Shown here: positions 32,079 to 42,819 of the stretch, one piece after another
Numbering within the stretch: the first letter of the stretch is position 1
Layout: the number at the start of each line of letters is the position of its first letter
From: Vandiemenella viatica
Lineage: Eukaryota; Arthropoda; Insecta; Orthoptera; Morabidae
Assembly: GCA_031002005.1 (NCBI GenBank)
Contig: CM061919.1
Coordinates: 13,401,687 to 13,465,686, forward strand
DNA length: 64,000 nt
Direction of reading: 5' to 3'
The notes under the pieces: model-generated
Seen by the model: only the letters and a program-made list of their open reading frames with translations
Databases searched by the model: none
What the model was told of the DNA's origin: nothing
Program-made: the position numbers and the translations under genes

Positions 32079-32765
32079 CACAGACGGAAAAAAAAATCCC
32101 AACACCAAGAAAAAATTATTGTAGAGTAATGAAATTTGGACAATGCATTTGTCAAGTTAACATGTTTAATTGATTAAATTTTCAAGATCACAGGTTAATT
32201 TAAGCTCAAGAAAATGCATTTCAAATGTGAAATACTGTTAAATTAATAGCCGGTGTAACCTCCAGAATTTTGAATGCAAGCCTGCAAACGTGAATGCATT
32301 GTGTCATACAGGTTTCGAATGTCACTTTGTGGTATGGAGTTCCATGCTTGTTGTACTTGTGCTGTCAATACTGGGACGGTCAGTGCTGGCTGTGGATGAT
32401 GCTGGAGTTGTCGTCCAATGATATCCCATACGTGTTCAATTGGAGACAGATCTGGTGATCTCGCAGGCCAAGGTAACATGTCGACACTCTGTAGAGCACG
32501 TTGCGAGACAACAGCGGTATGAGGGCGAGCGTTATCCTGTTGAAAAACTCCCCCTTGAATGCTGTTCATGAATGGCAGCACTACAGGTTGAATTACCAGA
32601 CTGACGTACAAATTTGCAGTCAGTGTGTTTGGTATAACCACAAGAGTGCTCCTGCTGTCATAGGAAATTGCTCCCCAGACCATGACTCCAGGTGTAGGTC
32701 CAGTGTGTCTAGGCCGCAGACAGTTTGGTTGCAGGCGTTCCCCTGGCCTCCTTCTGACCAACACT
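32079..32765 (-). repeat. Left 687-bp arm of the snap-back element
   Basis: Exact reverse complement, where checked, of 32824-33510. It contains the minus-strand copy of the transposase C-terminal region. Confidence 0.9.
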
Positions 32766-32823
32766 GGAGATCTGTTGTGTTTTCTGATGAAAGCAGGTTC
32801 TGCCTTGGTGCCAGTGATGGCCG
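32243..32823 (-). pseudogene. Tc1-like transposase C-terminal half, minus copy
   Basis: This is the mirror of the plus copy, with the same GVMVWGAIS, DNARPH and SPIEHVWD blocks ending in GGYTGY. On this strand the loop reads differently and provides no D-E-S block, so the first catalytic aspartate is absent. The frame remains open up to 33088 through the antisense of the other arm. Confidence 0.85.
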
Positions 32824-33346
32824 AGTGTTGGTCAGAAGGAGGCCAGGGGAACGCCTGCAACCAAACTGTCTGCGGCCTAGACACACTGGACCTACACCTG
32901 GAGTCATGGTCTGGGGAGCAATTTCCTATGACAGCAGGAGCACTCTTGTGGTTATACCAAACACACTGACTGCAAATTTGTACGTCAGTCTGGTAATTCA
33001 ACCTGTAGTGCTGCCATTCATGAACAGCATTCAAGGGGGAGTTTTTCAACAGGATAACGCTCGCCCTCATACCGCTGTTGTCTCGCAACGTGCTCTACAG
33101 AGTGTCGACATGTTACCTTGGCCTGCGAGATCACCAGATCTGTCTCCAATTGAACACGTATGGGATATCATTGGACGACAACTCCAGCATCATCCACAGC
33201 CAGCACTGACCGTCCCAGTATTGACAGCACAAGTACAACAAGCATGGAACTCCATACCACAAAGTGACATTCGAAACCTGTATGACACAATGCATTCACG
33301 TTTGCAGGCTTGCATTCAAAATTCTGGAGGTTACACCGGCTATTAA
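32766..33346 (+). pseudogene. Tc1-like transposase C-terminal half, plus copy
   Basis: Transposase sense coding starts in the loop with WRSVVFSDESRF, giving the first catalytic aspartate at 32786-32788. It continues through GVMVWGAIS, the second aspartate in QQDNARPH (33053-33055) and the glutamate in SPDLSPIEHVWD (33152-33154), to the C-terminus GGYTGY. I count 32 residues between the second aspartate and the glutamate, against 34 in canonical Tc1, a spacing I take to be natural for this lineage. The frame is open upstream to 32501, but that part is the antisense of the other arm, not transposase. The DNA-binding N-terminal half is missing, so it cannot be a working transposase by itself. 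Confidence 0.85.
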
Positions 33347-33510
33347 TTTAACAGTATTTCACATTTGAAATGCATTTTCTTGAGCTTAAATTAACCTGTG
33401 ATCTTGAAAATTTAATCAATTAAACATGTTAACTTGACAAATGCATTGTCCAAATTTCATTACTCTACAATAATTTTTTCTTGGTGTTGGGATTTTTTTT
33501 TCCGTCTGTG
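32824..33510 (+). repeat. Right 687-bp arm of the snap-back element
   Basis: Partner of 32079-32765. The unique loop 32766-32823 joins it to the left arm. Confidence 0.9.
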
Positions 33511-33959
33511 TATATACCTGTCACGAATCGGGCGGATCTTCTTTGGACCTTCTCTAATGCCTCCATTAACCCCTTTTGATGGGGACCCCATACAGAACAA
33601 CAATATTCTAAGTGAGGTTGTACTAGCGACTTGTATATAATCGATTTAACTTCCGGAATGCATTTGTTTAAATTACGACCTAGAGATCGGAGCATACGAT
33701 CTGGTTTCCCCATTACATTCTCGATATGCTCATTTCATGACAAATTATTACTAATTGTTACCCCTAGATATTTAGCAGAATCTATCGTTCTAAGGACAGT
33801 ACCATTAATTGTATATTCACTTCCACGCATGTCTTGGCACTTTTTAGCGTTTAACTCCAACTGCCAATCTTTACACCACGCTATTATTTTCATAATATCG
33901 TCTGGTAACAAAGCGCAGTCGTCCTGGGTTTTGATTTCACGGTATGTGTTCGACGAGAG

Positions 33960-35700
33960 AGTTGATACCAAAAGCGAACTGCAGTTCCAAGGAAAGGGTC
34001 TGTTAAATCTACAATTAATGTCTTAGTATAATCTAATTCCACTTTCAATACAGAGAGACGTTCCCATTTATTAAGTGACAACTAATCAACAGAAAATTTA
34101 TTTTCCTTCTCTCATTTTTGCTGAGATAGGCGTGTTGAACTTGTTAAATAATATGAAATGAAACTAGGATCGAGCGTCAAGGTAATATATTATTATAGAT
34201 GCAGAATATACGAACCTGCGTGTCTCTTCCAAGATCCTGACGGAAGGAATCGATTCCTGAACTTATTATTGCAAACTACTGCCTCACGCCATTGTGTCGT
34301 GCTGAAACGAGCACGCAGGCCCAAAATGGCGCAGGTGTCTGGCGCTACGTCACGCTACCTGCCAGACAACACGCCACCTTGTGCTTACGACCTCCGCAGC
34401 CCGGCACTCGATGCAACGTGAAAAACTTTCACCAATTTGTCTATACTGCATCGCTTTCACATCACTTACGTACTTCACGGTTCTAAAATGTAACTGTGAA
34501 AGTTTTGTTTGCACAACTTCAAAAGTTGCCTCTCATTTCATGACTATTTTCTGTATAATATCTACCTCTTTGCCTTTTTTTTAATAAGTTACGTAGATAT
34601 TAACTAATTTAAACGACACTACGATGTTCACCTGTTGCCTGAGACAGTTAAAGTGATTAGATTTTTGTTCTTTTCTTTTTACATTTGCACCAATCATTTA
34701 ACCTTCAGTTTCAACAACTATTACCAGCGCAACTGAAATTTCTCTCAGTCAGATTCTAACAGCTAACTTCGCAACTTGCCTTCCAGTCTTCCTATTGGGG
34801 CTTTAATTTAACCTATAACATTAAGTAATATTTATGTTATTAAAGATTTTTGTTATGCAAGTTTAAGGTATTAATATCAGAAACTAACAAATATGTTATG
34901 GATAATTTTTAATACTTAATTTTGCGCACAATTAATAACATGAGAAACTGTGGAATCTTATTTCACATATACTAGAATTATCGACATTAATTAAAAATGA
35001 ACAAATCGTTCCGCCTATCTATGATGTTGAATTATGGGTAGCCGGTAACCGCGCAGTGGTGTAGCATTTACCTCTGTGTAAGTTCTTTCTTGCATCTTGT
35101 GTCTCCAATTTGTAATATCTTTAACGGATATGACAACAGGTTGCTCGTAATACCATCATCTCACTCCTTCCTAAATGATCATATAAAATAGGTAGTACCT
35201 AGCTGTAACTCATACAAAAAGCGGATAAAATGAAATTTCATGGAAAACATAAAGTTCTATGAAATCTTGTGTTATTTGAGAAAATCGCTGAAGAAATCTC
35301 ACATTTGGGTTACGTATTTTCATAAAGATGTGGGTACGGCATGAGAAATCCAACGTTCTAAATTACATATGGAACAATCAAGAATAAAATTCTATAGTGA
35401 AAAATTAAAGGAAGGCATTGAAAGGATGAAAGATAGTAGATTGCAAAAATGTAAACTCAAAGATGGAAGATAGGTGCCGAAGAAGGGAGGTAATTCTAAT
35501 TTGGGGAATGGTTCTGTAATTTACTTCAGGCAAAAGAAGGAATTTTCCTGAACATGTGGTATAGCCGATTTGCTTCCGGATGCTAGATAAAACAACTAAC
35601 TATACACCACGCTTAGAATCAGCCAGGAACGTGATTACTTCCACGACTCGAATATCTGTAGTCAACGGGTTGAACGAGCTATTCGTGGCGTGTTAGATGC
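33960..35700. other. Gene-free interval
   Basis: AT-rich except a GC-richer patch at about 34270-34420 with no recognisable gene. No supported feature. Confidence 0.4.
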
Positions 35701-35724
35701 GGAGGTATTATTCTGGTTCTCACA

Positions 35725-35737
35725 GCGCAGCGCCTGG
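35725..35737. repeat. 13-bp direct repeat, left (GCGCAGCGCCTGG)
   Basis: An identical 13-mer occurs at 40451-40463. Together they bracket the Jockey-type element and read as its target duplication. The neighbouring bases differ. Confidence 0.6.
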
Positions 35738-35767
35738 GAGTTCCGAGTTGACCATCGTAACGTGTAG

Positions 35768-37647
35768 ATGTGCGACAAGGAATACGCTAGCCGCTCTTCC
35801 GCGCCAGGCGGGTCGAGTGCCCCAGCGCACTCGACTTTGCCGGCGGGAGCTGCGGCAATGGTGACGACCCAGCTATCCCTACCGGACTTGGAAGCGGACG
35901 GAACAACACTGACGACGACCAGGCAGTTCCCACAGGACTTGAGGGTGAACCACGACGGAATTGTAAGGATAACGCTCACGACGAACCAGCCTGCCCACGG
36001 ATCAGTAGACCCCCGCGCATCGAAGAGAAGAACTTCTCCGATCACAGCGGGGAAACTAAAGCAACCGAGGAACGAACAACGCGGAAGTGGTTCGAAAGTC
36101 AGCGTGCCCGTACAACAACTTTCCAGTGCTACAGCCAGCAAAGAGAAGAAAGCGAACAAGAAGAAGAAGGGGACTACCGAGTACTCGGCCGCAACATTCC
36201 CATTCCAGACGCCTTATACACCACCGCAGACAAACTTCAAAAAAGCAAATACCCCCAAGCAGACGACTGCTGCCGCAAGCGGAGGAAACCGACGCAAAGC
36301 GCAGCAACCAGACGCGGAAGGATTTATAACACCCCGCCGCACAGCAAAGTCGCCACCCGCACTGGACCCGGAGCTTGTAATGGAAACCAACAATCCATTC
36401 CAGCCCCTGCAGACTGAGGAAACACCAACCCAGCCAGCTAAGAGATCGGCCCATATTCCACCTATAGTGGTCCAATACGAAGAAAATTTCAAGACGCTGC
36501 ACGAGCAAGTGGAAGCCGTCGTCAAGGACCCCTTCGCAGCCAAGTCTGCAGGAGGGGACAAAATCAAGTTTACTTTTACTACGGTGGCCGACTATTCAGC
36601 GGTCACCGAGATGCTGCAGCAAAAGGGCACCCCATACTACACATTTCCAACTGGGGCCTTACCCCTGCTGAAAGTGGTATTCAGAGGAATACCCAGAACA
36701 CTTCCAGCCAGCGATCTGAAGGAGGAGCTAAAGGGGATAGGATTCAACGTCCAGACAGTAGCTCAACTAAGGAGGCCGGGCAGCAACGTAGCAATGCCCC
36801 TTTTCCTCGCCGTCTTGCCGGACACACCAGAAAATAGAGAGATCTTCAAGTTAGAGACAATATGCCACCTCAAAGTAACTACAGAAAAACTCCGCTCATC
36901 ACCTGGACCACCTCAATGCTACAATAGCCAGCTCTACGGGCACATGGCAATGAATTGCAAAATGCCACCAGTTTGTGTCAAGTGCGCTGGTAAACATGAT
37001 TCCAACCAATGTACGGCGCAGAGAGGACGTGACACGGCGAAATGCTCCAACTGCGGTGGAAACCACGTCGCAATCTACAAAGGATGCCAGGCGTACAAGA
37101 AAGCCCGCGATCGACAAAGAGGACTGGCCGCGGAACAAGACAAACTCTCCAACGCCGAAAGAAACCGCAAGAGAGAAATCAACAGGAGATCCCGCCAACG
37201 GCTGGCCAGCAAGAAGAAGAACCAAATGACATTAACAAGAAAGAAGACCCACGTCAGACTCAGAAAAAGCAGAACCCCAAACGTGAGAAGAATAATATGA
37301 AACACCCAACTAGTGGTGAGAATGGGAGCACATACGCGGACACCTGTGCAAACTAGGTCGCCAACCACGCCGAAACACCAAAGGCAGATAGGAAAAATAA
37401 CCTGACTGTGGATCGAGCTGAAACGGTCGGCACCCAACCTGCCCCTTCCAACCAGCCAAGTAAACAAGGAGCAGCTGATAGCCTGCTGCATGGTCTCATG
37501 GATAAACTGTCTGGAATGATGGACACCATGATGAAAATGATGCTTAACATCATAGAGATGCTAAATCGCTTGCCAATGAACATACAGGCAGCAGTTACGT
37601 CAGCTCTAGCTGCAACCACCAGCACTACCCAAGAACATAATGGATAG
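35768..37647 (+). pseudogene. Jockey-type ORF1 (gag-like), frameshifted
   Basis: ORF1 proteins of Jockey elements bind and package the element RNA. The ATG at 35768 opens a 510-residue frame with a proline- and threonine-rich N-terminal half, a gag-like region (about residues 230-370) and three knuckles. The first, CYNSQLYGHMAMNC, has lost its second cysteine. The next two, CVKCAGKHDSNQC and CSNCGGNHVAIYKGC, are good. The frame ends at 37300, but the expected continuation lies in the other frame. It runs from about 37230 through GSTYADTCAN, a TAG stop at 37354-37356, then a frame ending in a methionine-rich amphipathic segment (LMDKLSGMMDTMMKM) and a stop at 37645-37647. I infer one frameshift and one nonsense change. 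Confidence 0.75.
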
Positions 37648-40323
37648 AGCTCCTCATATACATGGAATCGCGTTTTGTGTGTGGAACGCAAATGGTATCT
37701 ACAACCAGTCAACTGAGTTCAGACAGTTTATACATGAACAAGGAGTGGACATCTGCTTGGTGTCTGAGACCCATCTGAAACCAGGCATCCGAGTAGCAAT
37801 ACCAAATTACCACTGCTACCGCTATGACCGACCAACAGCAGGCGGTGGCGTCGCTATATATATTAACGGGGAATCCCACACAACCAAGTGCCTCTCCCGC
37901 CAATGAACCAACTTGAAGTGGTGGGAGTCGAAGTAGCCACCGCAAATGGAAAAATCACTGTAGTATCGGCCTATCGTCCACCACGAGCACAGTTACAAGA
38001 TGAAGACATCAAAAACCTGGCCAGCATAAGGGGCAGGCTGATCATAGGTGGTGATCTGAACTGTAAACACACTGATTGGAACAGTCGAGCGTGTAACAGT
38101 TCGGGAAGACAGCTAAGGAGACTGGCTGAAAGGCTAAACATGAATGTAACTGCCCCCGAAGAGCCTACTCACTACCCGGCGAATGGAAGACGTCCCGACG
38201 TCTTGGACATTTGCATCAGTAGAGGCATCACAGGATACCTAGCAGCCAGCACCATCAACCGGTTGTCGTCCGATCATTGTCCTGTACTCTTCGAGATAGC
38301 GGTAGGACCATGGCAGCTTGAACAGCAAACTGTTCCGGATTACAAACACGCCAACTGGGACAGATACCGACAGATAATCGCCCACGCCTTCGAAACAAGA
38401 CATCACGAAAATATGGAGGAGAGCCTGAAGTTCTTTGAAACAACCGTGAAGGAAGCATCGGGAGCCACCATCCCTTCGAAACGAACCAACAACCACGCAA
38501 TGCAACAGCTTCCACCTCAGCTTCTGGCCATGATCCGACACAAGAACCGGGTCATGAAAGAGTGGAAGCTAACGAGGAATCGAAACACCAAAAGCCTGCT
38601 TAATAGACTTCAAAAGGAATTAAAAGCAGCCCTCACAGAACATAGAAATAAGGAATGGGAGGCCAGAGTTTCAATGATACGGCCCAATGAGGACTCCCTG
38701 TGGATACAGACAAGGAGACTTACGAAGCGGAAGCAAAGACTTCCTCCGCTCCACGGAGAAAGGGGCCTAGTCTACCTCCCACAGGAGAAGGCGGATGCTC
38801 TTGCAGACAACTTTGAGAAGCATTTCTCCCCCTTAGATACCGACATAGACGAAGAACAGGTGTCTGAAATTAGGCGGAGACTGAGAACCTACAAGGAGGC
38901 AGCCGCCACCGACGTTGCACAGCAAATCCCAGAAGTTGACGTCTCAGAAATCAAAAACTGCATCAAGAGACTTCATCCCAATAAAGCACCAGGAATAGAT
39001 GGAATAAATAACATCCTCATAAAGCACCTACCGTTGGAAGCTCTTTCATACTTGGCTGAAGTTTTCAACACTATTCTCAGAACAAGGACCTTCCCAAAAT
39101 GCTGGAAACAGGCAATAGTCGTTGGTATACACAAGTCCGGCAAGGACCCTGTATTTCCCCAGCACTACCGTCCTATTAGCCTGCTTCCATCGGTTAGTAA
39201 AATATTCGAAAGAATACTGCTTACAAGGATGAAGAAGATCATCGATGAAGGAAATCTCATCCCAAACCATCAGATGGGGTTTCGCCGGGAGCACTCTACC
39301 ATGCACCAACTCCTACGAGTGGTCGAGGAGGCGACTAAGGATTTCAATCACCGGAACTTCTGTGGACTAGTGCTTCTTGACATAGCGAAGGCCTTCGATT
39401 CCGTATGGCACTCCGGGCTGCTATGCAAGCTGTTTGAGCTGGGATTCCCCGGGCCATACGTACAGCTGCTAGAATCGTACCTGCGGGGAAGATCGTTCAG
39501 GGTGAGGGTAGGGACAGCTCTCTCCTCGAGAAGAAAAACAAACGCCGGAGTGCCTCAAGGATCGGTTCTGGGACCGGTGTTATACTCACTGTATACATCG
39601 GATATCCCGGAAACGGCAGGTGTCAAAACAGCTCAGTACGCCGACGACACGGCAGTTTTCTCCAGCAGCAAAAAAAGGGAACTCGCCACACATCGCCTGC
39701 AACAAGCGCTGAATAAGATTGAGGCCTGGGCAAGACGATGGCGTATAGCCATCAACCCAGAAAAGACGCAGGCCATCATGCTAGCACACCGACGAGGAAA
39801 GAGAAACGCAGTTCATCCGCAAGTGACGCTCCAGGGACAGCCCATTCCATGGAAAAATACCGCACGCTATCTTGGTGTAACGTTAGATGCCAAACTAACT
39901 TGGCGCACGCACATAGAAGAAATAAAGAGAAAAGCCAGCGCGAGACTTCAACAGCTGTATCCACTATTAAACCGAGACGGTACTTTGGCGCCAGCGACTG
40001 GAGTAAAAATTTACTGCAGCTTAATAAGACCAGTCATTGAATACGCATGCCCAGTGTGGGGGTATGCTTCAAGGACAAATATCCATAAACTGCAGGTCAT
40101 ACAAAACAGAGCCCTCAAACGGGCCCTACATCTGCCATCACGATTCCCAACACATGACCTCCATGAAGCAACAGGTCTCCAATCAATTCAGCAAAGGTTT
40201 CAAGAAAGCGCAGCCACCTTCTACAGATCCGCACACAAAAACAACAACCCACTCATCAGTAATCTAGGTACATATACAACAGAAATTGATTTCCATAAAC
40301 GTCCACTGTCACTGATCCAATAA
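37640..40323 (+). pseudogene. Jockey-type ORF2 (endonuclease and reverse transcriptase)
   Basis: The ATG at 37640 overlaps the ORF1 stop in ATGGATAG. The endonuclease opens with FCVWNANGIYNQ, VDICLVSETHLKPG and GGGVAIYI. At about 37890-37906 the frame shifts by one (a one-base loss or two-base gain) and continues without further breaks to 40323. It shows LIIGGDLNCKHTDWNSR and SSDHCPVLF (endonuclease), NKAPGIDGI, YRPISLLPSVSKIFERIL, QMGFRREHST, LLDIAKAFDSVWH, AGVPQGSVLGPVLYSLYTSD and the active-site QYADDTAVF, then RYLGVTLDAKLTW and IRPVIEYACPVWG. Length would be about 890 residues, normal for Jockey. A single frameshift is the only visible defect. Confidence 0.85.
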
Positions 40324-40450
40324 AATAGCCAACCATACGACGCACCAATAGAAAAGAAGTGAACTATCATAAACGATGAGAAGGAAATGTCGAGAGACAA
40401 CAACCTTCAATACCACAGCCCAAACGAACGGGCAAATAATGGCGAAGCGG

Positions 40451-40463
40451 GCGCAGCGCCTGG
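40451..40463. repeat. 13-bp direct repeat, right (GCGCAGCGCCTGG)
   Basis: Partner of 35725-35737. Confidence 0.6.
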
Positions 40464-40469
40464 CTTGGT

Positions 40470-42600
40470 GCCCATTGAGGACTACATAGCGCTGTCAAAC
40501 AGTGGAGGCGCTAGGTCCCGGAGACGCCGTGCAAATTGACCCTCAGCGCGATCCCGACTGGCGTCTATAGACACAACACGGAGGGACCAGCGTTCGAGTC
40601 CCGCTGTGTTAATATGGTCAAAAATGGCGTTCTGCTCACCCACTCAACCCGGTGTCACCAAAGTACAGACATTTGGGGTTTCACATCTTCTTCATGATCG
40701 CCTAAAATTAATATACTTGTTACCCTAGAAACTTTTAGTTTCTACGTCATTAATGAGAGAGTGTTTCAAAGTAAAATTATGATTAAAATTTTAGGCTTAA
40801 TATCAATAGCAATAAAGTACTGTGTTGAACATGTGACCCAGAAGGTGGAAATGAAACTAATTTTATTTGGATGCTCCTTAGGGTTTTTTTATGTAATTTT
40901 TATTAAATTAATCCAGAGTGTCTGTTCTGTATGATACTTCTGTGGTCAACATCTCCTTTCCTTAAACCCTGCTGCGATGGATAAGGTATCAGAGAATTCG
41001 ATTTTTTTTTAGCATCATCTGACTCAGTTTTCAGTTTTCGTTCAAAATTGAAGCATCAAGTGCGTCGACTGGCGGGCGCGGCAGTAGCAGCAGCCCAGCT
41101 GATTTAATACTAACACAAACAATATTATGGCATCAATTACCAAACAAACCATTCTAAACAATTCCATTCTGATATCGACAACTGTATACAAAGAGATATT
41201 GTAAACATGTTCGCATTAAAGATCTGTCTTTACAATTTAATGTATAAACTTCAAAGAGTGTTTAATTTCAACTACCAACAAATGAGTAAACGATATTTTT
41301 TAAGGGTGGGGGGAGTGAAATATATTGTTTTAATTTTTTATTGCCTGATAAACACCCTTCTGTTAGGGATAATTTATTACTGGGACAGTTATTTTTATAA
41401 ATACCGACGGTATTTGGATACTTGTTTGTAGAATAACGATCACTCTGCTCTCTAACGAAGAAATGTAAAACTGGAAGACCTTTCCCATTCGTATTTCACC
41501 AATTCGAGATGTATATCAATATTAATTGCACATTGAATCTTTTGTTAATGATTTTTGCGTTATGTTTAAAAAATTGAAATATTGTAACTGCAGGCGGCAT
41601 TAACATTGTTAATTGTCTTGTGTATTAAAAGATCTTGCTAAGATCAACGTATTTGCACTAGGCTACTCATTTTTATTTTCACTGAAAAAATAAATAAAAA
41701 AAAAAAATATCGCCAGAAAAATAATCTCATTTAACAATAATGAATGGTAATATAAGAAAACAATTTAACACTCTATTTCCCAAATATATTTTATCCCCTC
41801 ACTGGATTTTTATCTTGGAAGGCTATTCACGCTGGCAAAACAGCTCACACGAAGTTATAAATTTCATGGCGTTGGCCACAATTTACCGTTGGAATTTACA
41901 AATGGAAAATATAGTTTAATGTTTCTATTTCACAGGAAGAGGTGGAAAGAGCTCGTTTTATATCTCAGAACAATCGTGAAATCGTTAAAACTCTATACGA
42001 CTACATTGTATGTTGCTTACTTCTCCCTCATCTCAGTTACTCGTATATCACTATGGAGAGAGATGTTAACGAGATTTATAAATAGGTTTCTTTGCGGTTA
42101 CTGCAACCAAATAAATTTACGTACTATGACGAAGTGTGATAAGCAGAGAGGTCATACTTAGTTTTGCATAAAACTGTTGGATTGCATCTATGTCATAGTT
42201 CCATTCACGTCACGGGCGTTTTGTGCCTTACGAACAATTACATTTATGTGAAACAAATTTTCAGAAGGTCTGAGGTTGGATTGATACGAAAAAAAGTCAT
42301 TTTTGAAGCTTTATAGATGCGCTTAAGTAGTCCTATTTCCTGATGTATCTTTGCTGATGTGAAAGTCTAAAATTAGTACATTAATCTTTTATTGACCCAT
42401 AATTCGCTGCTCCCAGTCTATTTATGCATTCGTCCCCACTGCTCCTTTCCCGTACTGCTCCTAAACGTCAATGCGTCACGTATAAATACGTCGTGTCTGT
42501 GAGCGCAGAGACACTTGGTTTAAGTGGGAGAGAAAATGACGTGTACGACCATTATTCAGATATGTGTACATATGTATTTCCTTCTGCTCAGAACTTTACG
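40470..42600. other. Gene-free interval
   Basis: A tRNA-like box B (GCGTTCGAGTCCC at about 40590) suggests another SINE head near 40.56-40.64 kb. The rest is AT-rich and unassigned. Confidence 0.4.
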
Positions 42601-42605
42601 ACTTC

Positions 42606-42815
42606 GAGGCTATTAAAGGCGAGAGTACTTGGTTGAACGAACGGGAAGGACTTAGCCTTGGAGTTTTGAAGGAATCATCTAGTCATTCGCTTGGAGTGAT
42701 TTCGGGAGACTTTAGAAAACCGAAATCGAATGGTTGGATTGGAATTTGAACCCGTGTCCTCCCGAATGCCAGGCCTTAGCCTTACAGACTCTGTGTTCAG
42801 ACCTAGTTAGCCTGA
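42606..42815 (-). mobile_element. SINE-A, diverged copy
   Basis: Plus-strand text shows GTTTTGAAGGAATCATCTAG, TTCGCTTGGAGTGATTTCGG and the head complement with TTTGAACCCGTGTCCTCCCG, in the family order. Tail and target duplication are unclear. Confidence 0.6.
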
Positions 42816-42819
42816 GCTA

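Larger units (their letters stand above)
32079..33510. mobile_element. Snap-back Tc1-like element (two inverted half-transposons)
   Basis: The ends are CACAGACGGAAAAAAAAATC and its complement, flanked by TA at 32077-32078 and 33511-33512. The whole element is a palindrome about position 32794.5. Two 687-bp arms (32079-32765 and 32824-33510) flank a unique 58-bp loop. Sampled stretches of the arms and the two long frames are identical, so the duplication or insertion is recent. The arms hold the catalytic C-terminal part of a Tc1-type transposase and the 3' end of the element. The original 5' half is gone, so the copy is non-autonomous. Confidence 0.9.
31555..33948 (-). mobile_element. 5'-truncated CR1-like element carrying a nested Tc1
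   Basis: This is the same family as the element at 52.6 kb, in the opposite orientation. It includes the 3' untranslated region and its terminal ATT/TAA microsatellite (31555-31580) and extends up to the reverse transcriptase palm, where homology stops near TACCGTGAAATC at about 33948. A Tc1 snap-back element of 1.4 kb sits at 32079-33510. Removing it restores the sequence of the other copy except for one TA unit. Confidence 0.85.
31830..33948 (-). pseudogene. CR1-like ORF2, C-terminal part, interrupted
   Basis: The upper piece (about 33515-33948) reads EIKTQDDCALLPDDIMKIIAW, LELNAKKCQ, TINGTVLRTIDSAKYLGVT, then MLRSLGRNLNK, VQPHLEYCCSVWGPHQKG and ARFVTGIY. The lower piece (about 31830-32075) continues SWRESVSAMLKELGWEDLEH, RRKLIEKFTTDVFRN and RTDSFL. 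The order matches the copy at 55-56.8 kb almost residue for residue. The nested Tc1 splits it at the Y-S junction after TGIY, and a separate frameshift lies near 33.73 kb. It lacks the catalytic F-A-D-D block through 5' truncation. Confidence 0.85.
35738..40450 (+). mobile_element. Jockey-clade non-LTR retrotransposon, nearly intact
   Basis: The element is bounded by the 13-bp repeat and contains a gag-like ORF1 and an endonuclease/reverse transcriptase ORF2. It is 4.7 kb, close to the family norm of about 5 kb. If the repeat marks the true ends, the leader is only 30 bp and the 3' end has no long A-tail, both slightly odd. It is more GC-rich than the flanking DNA. Few inactivating changes suggest recent insertion. 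Confidence 0.8.

Noticed and set aside
32501..32765. N-terminal 88 residues of the long plus-strand frame in the snap-back element (and the mirror part at 32824-33088)
   Set aside because: This is the antisense of the opposite arm that happens to stay open. Only the part from the loop onward is transposase.
36056..37491. Several long minus-strand frames opposite Jockey ORF1
   Set aside because: Antisense shadows of the GC-rich ORF1.
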